Source: Gautieria morchelliformis
Lineage: Eukaryota > Basidiomycota > Agaricomycetes > Gomphales > Gomphaceae
DNA length: 64,000 bases
Direction: 5' to 3'
Assembly: GCA_015179125.1 (NCBI GenBank)
Contig: WHVA01000137.1
Span: 124,001-188,000 of the forward strand
A model generated the notes under the pieces. That model was not told the origin of the DNA and ran no database searches. It saw nothing but the letters and a program-made list of their open reading frames with translations. Below, one piece after another: positions 1 to 10,618 of the stretch. Every line of letters begins with the position of its first letter. The first letter of the stretch is position 1. The translations under genes were made by a program, and so were the position numbers.

Positions 1-847
1 CTCCCTCAGTGATGTCTCACACATCTGCAGTGACCATCCAGTGCTCCAGCAGCTCCTCACACTCATCAGCTGTCATGTAGCAGACATCATAGGCCTGGGG
101 GCATTCTCACGCAAAGTGTCCCACCTTCCCACAGCGCCAACAGGTGAGTGGCTGTTGGAATCACCTCCTCGTCGCATCCACATCCATTGGAGCGGGTCCA
201 GAGGCAGTTGCAAGGGGTGGGGCCACTGGTGTGATTGCCAGCCTCAAAGACGGAGGCATGGCGAACTTGGTGTACAATTCACCAGCCTTGCAAACAGCTG
301 GTGCTGGAGGAGGGCCACTGTTCATCACCCTAGGTGCCTGGAACACTTCATTGGCCACACGTGTAAGTGCAACTGTTCTTGCCGCTCCATACCATGCAGA
401 CAGATCATCATCCTTTGGCCTCCCATCCAACATTAATGGAATGCGACTCTGGATCACAGGGTCAAGACCTCGATGGAACTTCATAACTATCGATCGCCCA
501 TCTGTATACTCAGACTTCTCAACCAACTCTTCAAACCCATCAATGTATTTGTCGACTGAACACTTGCCCTGATGATACTGACGTGATTCCAGTTGATTCA
601 TCGCATTGGTGGCCTCATGTAAGGGGTAGAACTGCTGGCAAAACACCTCGACGAAATCCTTCCAGGTCACATAGAGCAGTGTGCCATGTTTTGCTTCATG
701 CGTGAACGCATGGGCGGCAAAGGTCGCAGCCCTCCCGGTCTTCATGAAGGACATCGCCCACAGGATCTGCGACTGCTCATCTGCAAAGTCACTCGCACAC
801 ACACCCAGGTACAGGCTGCATGACTGGATGAAGTTGTGACCATTCAA
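1..847 (-). pseudogene. Decayed Ty3/gypsy gag fragment
   Basis: Read leftwards from 847, an open frame resembles a Ty3/gypsy capsid protein. KFHRGLDPVIQSRIP aligns with KFRRGLDPTLQNQVA of the intact gag at 57686-58861, and both run into GPAPMDVD before the nucleic-acid-binding part. Beyond 161, in the same frame, a zinc knuckle can be read (C-x2-C-x4-H-x4-C, starting CWRCGKVGHFA). It is broken by TGA stops at 161-163 and 107-109; the second falls where the family has Arg (GHYAREC). The copy continues past the left edge and has no recognisable LTR on its right side. Family assignment is firm; it is clearly non-functional. Confidence 0.85.
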
Positions 848-889
848 AATTGAGGGGGTTTACGAGCTGAGAACAATACCTGTAATAGT

Positions 890-1722
890 CACTGGAGGCA
901 TATATAAATATTCTGGTCTGAAAAACTGTTCAAAAAATTGTACAGATATTCCAATTTTTTTAGTGTTTTTAATGTAAAAAAACTTTAACATGATTTTGTG
1001 TTTTTGTTAGAATCTGTTCAGCAAGAAAATTGTAAAAAAGTTTAAAGTTTTTTGCAGGGTTTTTTATGTCTTTTTATAAGTTTCTTTGTGAAAACCCAAA
1101 CAAACCCATAAAAGACCCAGAAAAAAACTTTGAATTTTTTTACAATTTTCTTGCTCAACAAATTCTAATAAAAACACAAAATTTTATTATAGTTTTTTTA
1201 CATAAAAAACACTAAAAATATTTGGAAAATCTTTACAGTTTTTTCAACAGTTTTTCAGACATGAAAACTTTTATATGCCTGCAGTGAGTGGGACAATTGT
1301 TCCAGTATACCGGTTTCTTGCAGTGCATTCTTTAAATTCTTGCCTCACTGCAGGCATATAAAAATTTTCTTGTCTGAAAAACCATTCAAAAAACTGTAAA
1401 GATATTCCAAATATTTTTAGTGTTTTTACGTAAAAAAAAACTGTAATAAAATTTTGTGTTTTTTTTTGGAAAAAAATTCAAAGTTTTTTTCAGGGTTTTT
1501 CAGGGGTTTCTTTGTGTTTTCACAAAGAAACTTATAAAAAGACATAAAAAAACCCTGCAAAAAACTTTAAACTTTTTTACAATTTTCTTGCTCAACAAAT
1601 TCTAACAAAAACACAAAATTATGTTCAAGTTTTTTTACATTAAAAACACTAAAAAATTTGGAATATCTTTACAGTTTTTTGAACAGTTTTTCAGACCAGA
1701 AAATTTTTATATGCCTCCAGTG
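890..1722. repeat. 833 bp AT-rich double palindrome (foldback element)
   Basis: The outer ends are CACTGGAGGCATATA at 890 and its reverse complement ending at 1722. Both halves (890-1286 and 1346-1722) are long imperfect hairpins of T-rich then A-rich sequence, with inner ends of the form CACTGCAGGCATATA. Only about 59 bp at 1287-1345 is unique. The two halves are also reverse complements of each other, so the whole unit can fold as one large hairpin or two smaller ones. No coding potential and no target duplication were seen. It could be two foldback/MITE elements in inverted orientation or a single foldback transposon. Confidence 0.75.
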
Positions 1723-1773
1723 CCTATGTATTTTTAATTCAGTGATGAGATCAATGATGTACAGAGCCCTTTC

Positions 1774-2051
1774 TAAAGACAAATGTAAGTTCCCAGTGGC
1801 AGCGAAAAACACACTAGGTAGTTATACACTACCTAAAGACAAATGTAAGCTACAAGCTAGTTAGCTTTGCTCTCGTTATACAGGTTAGGTACTCACTTCC
1901 CAGTGGCAGCGAAAAACACACTGGGAAGACTACACTATTGTACATACGCTCATACAAATACGCGTGTCTCAGATCAAAAGGGGGTCGAGCACAGACCAAT
2001 TGTTCCACCTTCCCGGGTCATGCCGAGCTACAAGACGCTCGACATCCTACA
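1774..2051 (-). repeat. copia LTR copy 1 (3' LTR of the array)
   Basis: 278 bp, TGTAGGATG to GTCTTTA on the minus strand. It holds internal repeats of its own (AAGACAAATGTAAG twice, CCCAGTGGCAGCG twice). The preceding pol frame runs seven codons into it before stopping. Confidence 0.85.
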
Positions 2052-2831
2052 CTCCCCCTCGAGCGTTGCAGTAGAGAGGCCGAGTGATTTGGAATGAAGG
2101 TCGAAGGTGGATGGGGAAAGGAATTTAGTAAAAATGTCCGCGGTCATGTTGGAGGATGGCTTATATTTCAGTTGGATTGTACCGTCGGTAATTTGCTGCC
2201 TAATAAAATGGTACTTGACGTCAATGTGCTTCATCCGACGTAATGGCTTTTGGTGGTTAGCAAACGCAATGGTTCCCTGGTTGTCCTCGTAGATGATGGT
2301 GGGTTCGTCTAGTGTAAAACACAATTCTTGAAGAAGCCGACGTGTCCATAGTATCTCGCGCGCAGCTTCGGATAGTGCGATGTATTCTGATTCTGTAGAG
2401 GACAGAGCAACAATGTTCTGTTTCTTTGAGGACCACGAAACGGCACCTTTACCCAAAAATAGAGCGTTTCCGCTCATCGATTTCCTGTCTTCGGAATCTC
2501 CAGCAAAATCTGCGTCTGAGTACGCATATAAAGTGAAATTTTCTCCACCGAGTGTTAAGATTCGGTCGCGAGTGTGATATACATATTGAAGGATTCGCTT
2601 AGCCAGATTCCAATGAGTTTGGCTAGGATTTGACGAGTATCGCGCCAATTTATTGGTAGCATGTGCTATGTCAGGGCGCGACACGGTGGCAGCGAACATT
2701 AAGCTGCCTATAAGTTCTCGATAGGGGAAATCCTTCGTTTGTTCGTCATCGTTCGCGATCGCGGAGAAGTCGATGCCGAGGGGAATGGGAATTTTGGGTG
2801 GTTTTGTATTCTGTACTTTGAATTTTATCAA
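2028..2831 (-). pseudogene. copia pol remnant: end of RT and RNase H, unit 1
   Basis: This 267-codon open frame is the C-terminal part of a Ty1/copia polyprotein. YRELIGSLMFAATVSRPDIA marks the end of the RT region. YAYSDADFAGD, LSSTESEYIALSEAA and IYEDNQGTIAFA are the RNase H acidic-residue blocks, and HIDVKYHFIRQQI is the usual end of copia pol. The last codons (CRMSSVL) lie in the LTR. Full copia polyproteins exceed 1,200 residues, so about four fifths is gone. The first codons may join an old gag start (an ATG reading MPATPLDK lies just upstream in another frame) to RT across the deletion. The frame is intact but cannot support transposition alone. Confidence 0.9.
2052..2063 (-). other. 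copia polypurine tract
   Basis: On the minus strand CTCGAGGGGGAG abuts the LTR start TGTAGG, the expected place and composition for the plus-strand primer. It is repeated next to the middle LTR at about 3175-3186. Confidence 0.6.
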
Positions 2832-2884
2832 GAGGTGTAGCTGGCATTGTTACAGTGGATTCTTGCATTCAGAAGGTAGGGCCG

Positions 2885-2896
2885 GGGCCCATAACC
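2885..2896 (-). other. copia primer-binding site (half-tRNA type); repeated at 4008-4019
   Basis: Directly next to the LTR end the minus strand reads GGTTATGGGCCC. This is complementary to the anticodon arm of initiator methionine tRNA (GGGCCCAUAACC), the internal-cleavage priming known for Drosophila copia and yeast Ty5. It supports placing the LTR boundary at 2897. Confidence 0.7.
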
Positions 2897-3174
2897 TAAA
2901 GACAAATGTAAGTTCCCAGTGGCAGCGAAAAACACACTAGGTAGTTATACACTACCTAAAGACAAATGTAAGCTACAAGCTAGTTAGCTTTGCTCTCGTT
3001 ATACAGGTTAGGTACTCACTTCCCAGTGGCAGCGAAAAACACACTGGGAAGACTACACTATTGTACATACGCTCATACAAATACGCGTGTCTCAGATCAA
3101 AAGGGGGTCGAGCACAGACCAATTGTTCCACCTTCCCGGGTCATGCCGAGCTACAAGACGCTCGACATCCTACA
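2897..3174 (-). repeat. copia LTR copy 2 (shared middle LTR)
   Basis: Same 278 bp sequence as copy 1, shifted by 1123 bp. It acts as 5' LTR of the left unit and 3' LTR of the right unit. No difference from copy 1 was noticed. Confidence 0.85.
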
Positions 3175-3954
3175 CTCCCCCTCGAGCGTTGCAGTAGAGA
3201 GGCCGAGTGATTTGGAATGAAGGTCGAAGGTGGATGGGGAAAGGAATTTAGTAAAAATGTCCGCGGTCATGTTGGAGGATGGCTTATATTTCAGTTGGAT
3301 TGTACCGTCGGTAATTTGCTGCCTAATAAAATGGTACTTGACGTCAATGTGCTTCATCCGACGTAATGGCTTTTGGTGGTTAGCAAACGCAATGGTTCCC
3401 TGGTTGTCCTCGTAGATGATGGTGGGTTCGTCTAGTGTAAAACACAATTCTTGAAGAAGCCGACGTGTCCATAGTATCTCGCGCGCAGCTTCGGATAGTG
3501 CGATGTATTCTGATTCTGTAGAGGACAGAGCAACAATGTTCTGTTTCTTTGAGGACCACGAAACGGCACCTTTACCCAAAAATAGAGCGTTTCCGCTCAT
3601 CGATTTCCTGTCTTCGGAATCTCCAGCAAAATCTGCGTCTGAGTACGCATATAAAGTGAAATTTTCTCCACCGAGTGTTAAGATTCGGTCGCGAGTGTGA
3701 TATACATATTGAAGGATTCGCTTAGCCAGATTCCAATGAGTTTGGCTAGGATTTGACGAGTATCGCGCCAATTTATTGGTAGCATGTGCTATGTCAGGGC
3801 GCGACACGGTGGCAGCGAACATTAAGCTGCCTATAAGTTCTCGATAGGGGAAATCCTTCGTTTGTTCGTCATCGTTCGCGATCGCGGAGAAGTCGATGCC
3901 GAGGGGAATGGGAATTTTGGGTGGTTTTGTATTCTGTACTTTGAATTTTATCAA
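3151..3954 (-). pseudogene. copia pol remnant: end of RT and RNase H, unit 2
   Basis: This 267-residue frame encodes the same protein as the one at 2028-2831, displaced by 1123 bp. Identity over a full unit shows that the duplication is very recent or kept alike by gene conversion. Domain content and truncation are as described for unit 1. Confidence 0.9.
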
Positions 3955-4019
3955 GAGGTGTAGCTGGCATTGTTACAGTGGATTCTTGCATTCAGAAGGT
4001 AGGGCCGGGGCCCATAACC

Positions 4020-4297
4020 TAAAGACAAATGTAAGTTCCCAGTGGCAGCGAAAAACACACTAGGTAGTTATACACTACCTAAAGACAAATGTAAGCTACA
4101 AGCTAGTTAGCTTTGCTCTCGTTATACAGGTTAGGTACTCACTTCCCAGTGGCAGCGAAAAACACACTGGGAAGACTACACTATTGTACATACGCTCATA
4201 CAAATACGCGTGTCTCAGATCGAAAGGGGGTCGAGCACAGACCAATTGTTCCACCTTCCCGGGTCATGCCGAGCTACAAGACGCTCGACATCCTACA
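4020..4297 (-). repeat. copia LTR copy 3 (5' LTR of the array)
   Basis: Same LTR again, with one difference seen (GATCGAAAGG where copies 1 and 2 have GATCAAAAGG). It is followed on its outer side by the target duplication CTTTC at 4298-4302. Confidence 0.85.
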
Positions 4298-4412
4298 CTT
4301 TCTCATAGAAAATGATGCTGCCAGGTCATGGCGAAGATCCGGAAAGCCCGGGCCGGTCCACGCCGTGCAGTGCCAGAAAGATTCGCGATGTAGACGAGTT
4401 TAATAGGGGCAG

Positions 4413-4858
4413 TGGATGACTTTCCGTAGACCTAAAATCCTAAATTCCTTTTCCTAAATGCCTCGGAACAACGAGCCGGGAGCTAGCCGGTGACAGGGAA
4501 GCACATTAAAGCTCCGCCCGATCCTTGTCCCATCGCCCAGACCTCTGAATCTACGCAGGGGGTCGGACCCCCTTTCTAGCCATAATCAAAGTCCATAACT
4601 GACAGGTCTGACAGCTGGCATCACATTTGGCCCAATTTGGACATCAACACACTCTACAACGGCTGGCTGACCCAGGAGCCTGGCTAGATGTCGGGCCAGC
4701 GAGATGCCGAGCGTACGCCGATGACAGCTTGGACCTTATGACTCTCGTTTGAAAATTGGTCTTACGGTTTGAACCTTGGTCTAAACCTACAACTTTTCTC
4801 ACGCGAAGCTGCTTTAGAACTGCGAGTTTAGGATTTTAGGGCTACGGAAAGTCATCCA
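4413..4858. mobile_element. Non-coding element with ~32 bp terminal inverted repeats
   Basis: TGGATGACTTTCCGTAG at 4413 is matched by its reverse complement ending at 4858. The inverted match continues inward through CCTAAAATCCTAAA with one mismatch. The 446 bp between holds no frame of note. No clear target duplication was found (the flanks are GGGGCAG and GTCTAAC). A MITE-type DNA transposon derivative is the simplest reading. Confidence 0.55.
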
Positions 4859-5819
4859 GTCTAACTTTAAACACTCAAATGTTCAGATCTCAGATATTGG
4901 ATGGGTCATTCACCGGATTGATGTTGGCTCACGACAAAATCTTTGATAGGCTGAGAAGCCGATGACGATGAGGGACGGGTAGACCGTACCACCCGTAGTA
5001 TCCTTTCATGCATATAGCTATATAAGTCAGACATAACTGTATACAGTATATTGTGCAGAATTGACCGATCCTCTCATAGACGGGCCTGAGTCCTCGCCTC
5101 GCCTCATTCTTCACACTGTTGGACGGACGTACTGGCCAAGTTCTACAAGCTTCCGGAGACAGTCACAGCGAGGGCAGTGGAGAGCGGTCATAGACACAAG
5201 CTCGTATTGAATCGAGGAGGGGCAAGCGTCCATTGCAGCGTAGGCTCTTAGTTTTAAAGCCTCCCAGCGTGCTGATTCCTCCAGAGATGGGACCCATTGA
5301 CACGGGAAGATAGTGGTTTCTCCAAGAATTTGTACTACAAATTCTGGAAGAAACCACTAGTAAGCCATCCCGATGGTTTCGTCGAAGCTCCTGAATATTG
5401 CGGCCCCAATTGATCCTGCCTGCCATTCGCTGAAAATCTGGTAATGAATGACGGCACATACCGTTGGGTGAATGCATTGATAGCCTCTAGTAAGTAGGTT
5501 TATTGTAAGAGCAACCTCTACAGGCAGTTTAGAACCTAGACGGCGTGAGGAAAGAGTCTGAAGCGCCGTCGTACACATATTAGGTATCTATACTAGTTGC
5601 TGAGTAATAGTAACTGTAAAAGAGAGAATAATGCTGGCTCGGCGATCGGTCACTCGGGTTCACAACAAGGTTACCAATAAGTAGATAGATCATAGCATTC
5701 CACGATAGCATACACTGTTACAGTGGCGTACACTATGAAATGTATCGCGCTTCAATTGCAACAGCTTGTTGTAAACTAGTGACCGCCTTTGGAGGAATAC
5801 CAAGGCTACTAAGGCACTC
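4859..5819. other. Intergenic, nothing recognised
   Basis: About 960 bp downstream of the carboxypeptidase gene. Only short frames are present (up to 104 codons on the minus strand at 5163-5477), with no motif I recognise. It may hold the carboxypeptidase 3' UTR. Confidence 0.5.
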
Positions 5820-8362
5820 TTATCCTGTGGAAACGTTGGCCTGCCTCCCCAGCAAGTACGACATGGTCGAGAAGGCAGCCCAAGGCACAAATTCTAGCAA
5901 GAGACCATATTCAAACGCGACCAGAGCATCGATGCATCACAGTTCACACTCACGGGGAGTCATATGTCCTGAGTAGTAGAATTCCACATCTAACCAGATT
6001 CACAAATAGTTCAGGATGCGAAACTGAGAGCCCAATGAAGTTGAACCACATACATGTGAGATTCCGCTCCGTGTGAGTGTTACCGAATACGCCCATGTCT
6101 TTGATGGTGAAAGTCTCGTCCTCAATAGGTGTCTGGAATCCTTGGGCGCCGTTCCAGGTCATATTCCTATTACAAGTCAAGGAATACTCTTTGTAGTTTT
6201 CACGGTGCTACGCTCACTGGATCGCAATGCGTGTTCCTTCAGCCACCAGGATCAAATCCTTGACAATTGAAAGTGCATTAGCCGTATGTAACGAATGTCT
6301 CGAAAGAAGATACTGAATCATACCGCAAGACCATGTACAATGACTGTGCGGACAGATTTCTCAATTACGTTTGGCAGAACACTGAGTGCAGAGCCAATTG
6401 ACTGGTCGTTCCCTGGGCCCCCAGTTGTGGCATTAATGTACACTGCATTGTTGCTGCAGATTGCCCATTCCATATGAGGAGCGTGGATTGCATCTTGAAC
6501 CTGGATAAAGAGAGCAGTTGGTGTCAGTGCATTTTATGATAACAATACACGCCCTGACATCAGTTCTGTAAATACGTGCACATTAATATTATGTGCAGGG
6601 ATCATGACAGTAATGACTTGCCGGTTGAAATAAATAAACTCTTGGGTGGATCGGGGGAATCCAAGCACACTCCCTGAAGATAGATTGTAAGGGGAGGACA
6701 GGGTTCAATTCTGAGGAACCGCATACAAAGATTTGGCCAGGTGTCGGAAACCCGGTACACATTAAATACTGGGTTTATGCTGACGACCATTGTTACACAA
6801 ATTACTTTGGACTACAACCTGACACTCACAGATTTACTGCGCGCTGGATGGCGCTGTGGATTCGGCAAGAACTAGTCGGGGCAAACGTTCCCGCTGTTCC
6901 ATTTGGTAGAGGAAGCTGACCAGCCGGCGGGTATGTCACGAATCTATCAAGGTAATCTGTATAGCCACAATTGTCGGAGATGTCTTGTAATGTAGACATG
7001 AACGAGCTATTGAATGGAAAGAGATTACGGTTGGCCTGTATTTACATCAGTACCCTTTTACCATGAGGTCCTTGACAGAAATGCTCAACGTACCTGAACA
7101 AATCGTAGTGCGGGTATCTCCTGCTGTACCACTGTATATGATAAACTTGGGTCCGCGATCCAGATGCCTTGCAGATTAAGGTCAAGTCCGGGATGTTCAT
7201 AGATCCAGTTTGCAATGTAGGGGACATCTCCCAAAAGACGATGTCAGAGAAATATTGTAATCAAGAGGCGGAGGGCCTCACAGAAGCCAGCATACTACGC
7301 ATCAGTATTTTAAGCAATTGTTGATCGTCTCAGCTAAATGAAACACGTCACGTACGCTCTCCCCTGACACGTAGAAGTTTTTCCCCTTGAGTTCACTGAA
7401 TACATCTAAAAACTGTTCTAAGAAGCCCATAACTTGTGCTGCTAGCTCGTCATCATTCGAGATATTCGGTTCTCCTTGGCTGAATCCTGTCTGAAGTTTA
7501 TGAAATGAACTGAACGGTCACCGTAAGCCTGAGTCGACTCAAATTGGCTCACCCCAACTGGCTGCTCAACCCAGAGTACATGGGAAAGATTCGTCCATGA
7601 CCATGGATTACTGTGACTTCATTGTAAACTGATATCTGGCTTTGGCAAGAAGAAAACTCACGGCGTCGGTGCTGCCTGCCCCCAGGACCAGGCTATCGTA
7701 ATCTGGTGAGTGGCTGCAAAATCGTACTCACATTCTATTCGAACTCACTGACGGGCCCATTCTCCTGGAAGAAACCCTCAAGCGAAGAGCAGCCTGGCCC
7801 ACCTACCATCGCAGCCTCAGACGCAGAGTAGATGAGAATCCTGAACCTTTGCGTACTAACCATTGGTCCAGAAAAGAAGTTCATCCCCATGAGCTGGGTT
7901 GTTTGTAGGCCAGAACCTGTCGATAATTCTACACATATAGAGAGTTGCCAAAGCAGGCCATACTCACCAAAAAAATAGTTTGCGGGTCTCGTTTGCATTG
8001 GAAGATATGGGCATTAATCCAGACCACGAAGGACCTGCATCAAAGTTGACTGCAAAGCGGGTGAGCACCATTACACACTTTGATGGGAGGTACTGGGGGT
8101 CCTGACCTTCGGGAAGCGTCGTCCCATCGACAAAAAATTCTTTGGCCTTTGGGTTGTGAAATGTGATGGTTGAAGAGATATAGTCTCTCTTTACAGTTTC
8201 ACTGGGCGGCCCGAGGAAATCATTCTGCAAACGAGAGAGGGCCTCACGTTGTATGTTCACTGCATCATCCATCCCTCCCTGAATGCTCCCCGAGTGTCCC
8301 AGAACAGCAGGGAGGCAAAAGAGTGAACTCAGGAATATTGTGCGCCCTAGCAGGATCATCAT
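5820..8362 (-). CDS. Secreted serine carboxypeptidase (peptidase family S10)
   Basis: The protein removes C-terminal residues from peptides in the secretory path or vacuole, or outside the cell. It starts MMILLGRTIFLS with a signal peptide ending near LPAVLG. The split frame then gives, in order, NFDAGPSWSGLMPIS, NETRKLFFWFWPT, GGPGCSSLEGFFQENGP (oxyanion hole), NPWSWTNLSHVLWVEQPVG, TGFSQGEPN, GESYAGFYVPYIANW (nucleophile Ser), INPVFNVYRVSDTWPNLW, VQDAIHAP, DLILVAEGTRI (catalytic Asp) and VEFYYSGHMTP (catalytic His). It ends LLGRQANVSTG with TAA at 5820-5822. About a dozen short introns (50-70 nt) are needed; all joins used GT-AG. The catalytic triad is complete and no break was seen. Neighbours do not suggest a cluster role. 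Confidence 0.93.
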
Positions 8363-10618
8363 CGTAAAGGACTACTGAGGTCTCGATATCGGCGAAAGAT
8401 ATATCATTCAAGCCATTAAAAGAACCTTCGGTAATGCGGGCATATTCATAGAAATTATTACGAGTCACGCAGACATGTCAGTTGCATGCATATCTTCGTC
8501 TCTATGAAGCGGAAAGCATGTGGCATCATATCAATATTGCAGAATACAGTCTCCAGCACGTAGTTGAGAATGGCCACCCGGGTTTGCCTAAGTGCATTAG
8601 CTGTCCCAGTTTGAAATCACGAACCCTGGAGATCCGACAGGAACGTTCTTATAAGCAAAGCCTGACAATATTGGATAAAATGGCGGTCCGGGCAGGGTCA
8701 TGAGTGCAGGAGCAACGGGAGCAGAACGAGTGTCAAACAAATACTTGGCCGCGTCGATATTTCTTTATTCGAGTCAGAGTTGGGCCTAGTCTCTACAATA
8801 TAACAGGCAACGAATATCTTGCGCGCGCCGTCGTCCTCTGATGCGTGTTGCCTCAGGATAAATAGCTCAGATAGATTCCTGCTCCTCATTACAGAACATT
8901 AGGCTGTTCTGAAGATCACGAGAATGATGGAAGTAAGGTGAATAACCTCGGCACCGCAGGATCGATTCTGTCATTGTTTATCTGGTGGGTCTTCCACTTT
9001 TTGACAGGTAACTTCTAGTGCATCAGTTCATCAGGCCCAGTGACTGAGTCAAAAGCCGCTACGTCCAGCCAGAGCAGATAAGTGACAAACCTGCAGATGA
9101 GAACAGAAGTACTGCAAGCGCCGGGAGCGTAGGGCCGTTTCGAGTTCAATCTGCCGTAGTCAGCATAAATCTGTTAAAATAGGCTTTGCAGACAAGCGCA
9201 GATTTAGAATTTTTACTGAAAGCAGCACATTAGAATATATGTATTATTAGCCAATGGCTACAGAACAGATTCTAGCAGCAGCTGTTCTAGCTAAGGCCTG
9301 AGAAAAATCCAATGTATCACAATGTTAAATGTACAGTGTCAATCCTGCAGGCGGTACAAGTTTGGTTCAGCAGTGGAATGAGAGAAAGAGCGGGGATATG
9401 CATACAACTACCGTATCACCCATGATATGCAGCAGTCGACGAGTCCGCGAGGCTGCTGGAGACACGGAAGGAGGCAGCGGTTAAATTAGGTCATATCATG
9501 TACTGTGTGCACTCGACATATTCACCTCAATGAGATGCGTCAAAGCAAAGATGATATTGGCGGCTGCGCAGATGGAAACGCTCTCAGCTGGATGGGTATG
9601 TTGTGGGCGGCTCTAATGGGGGGATACGGAGGAGGGTGGTGGGCGAGACCAGGGTCGATGGGGGGATGGAAGAAGCGGGGGATGTGGCGAGAGGAGACAA
9701 AGAATGAGGTTGCCTTACATATATACATTTTTTCCATCCGTTGGGGCACTTGCCATGATCCATTGCATTGGGTTTTTCTGGCGCTGGACATTTTCAAGGC
9801 CGCCACTTGAAAGCGATCAGAAATGGTCTGAATTGAAGTAAAGAGCATGATCAACTTACCAAGTACAAGAAAATTTGCTGTCACTTTTGCAGTGTAAGTC
9901 ATTTCAAGTGGCTGTATTTTAGTTTTTCTAACCAGTATACTGAATCATCAGATTTGAGAGCAGATACCTGCCGAAATATGCAGGTCGCAGGTTTTCGGTC
10001 CGCCAGCATCCGATGCCAGCACAGCGGGCTTTGACTGGGCATCAGGCATATATCAGGGGCGAGCTCAGGCTGGGGACATCATCCCATTACTTCCTCGTTT
10101 AAGACGGTGTCGATATAGTCGGATGGTTCTGTTTGCGAAGGGTAGCATTTGGACTGGTGCGTCCAACACATGCACACTGATGATTAGGACAATCACCTCA
10201 GGGAACTCTTAACCAGCGCGTTGCGGTGCCGATGTTGCATTGAAAGGGAGGGGTCAATCCTCGGCCATACTCTTCGAGATTGTCCGAGTAAGGCACGCAC
10301 ACGGGAGGCTTCGGCAAAAGAAAAAGGAAAGCGTCCCTGTCAAGGGTTAACTCTTTGAGGACGTTGATCCTACATGCCAATATAAACTAACTGATGCTGC
10401 AACATACCTGCAGTGACGCCATGCTCCCGGGCTTGAACCTAATAGTAGTTCAGTCCAGTGATTTCGTTACTTGGTTTGGAAGAAGGCAGCGTGAATGCAG
10501 TACTACTATACATGACTTTCATTTTCTGGTGGGTGCTAATTTATGACCTTGACTTCTGATGCAAGAGAGTTGGACATCTGTTATAGGTTTATTTTGCCAT
10601 GTACTCACGGGAAGGTTT
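8363..10618. other. Long intergenic stretch with only weak frames
   Basis: This 2.2 kb lies between the carboxypeptidase start and the Ohr 3' end. The best frame on the minus strand (10198-10380, containing PPVCVPYSDNLEEYGRGL) has a gene-like codon pattern and a possible upstream exon near 10400-10440, but I could not tie it to a family. The frames at 9505-9902 look accidental. Confidence 0.35.

Larger units (their letters stand above)
1774..4297 (-). mobile_element. Internally deleted Ty1/copia element: LTR-internal-LTR-internal-LTR
   Basis: Three 278 bp LTRs (1774, 2897, 4020) alternate with two 845 bp internal segments that appear identical; the repeat period is exactly 1123 bp. The array is flanked by the direct repeat CTTTC (1769-1773 and 4298-4302), a 5 bp target duplication typical of copia. 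On the minus strand the LTR begins TGTAGGATG and ends GTCTTTA. Each internal segment keeps a primer-binding site, a short leader, the RNase H end of pol and a purine tract; gag, protease, integrase and most of reverse transcriptase are missing. I infer an internal deletion followed by unequal LTR recombination or tandem integration. Confidence 0.9.

Noticed and set aside
10425..10445. GGTTCAAGCCC on the minus strand, like a tRNA B box
   Set aside because: No pairing T-stem, no A box at proper distance and no cloverleaf could be formed.
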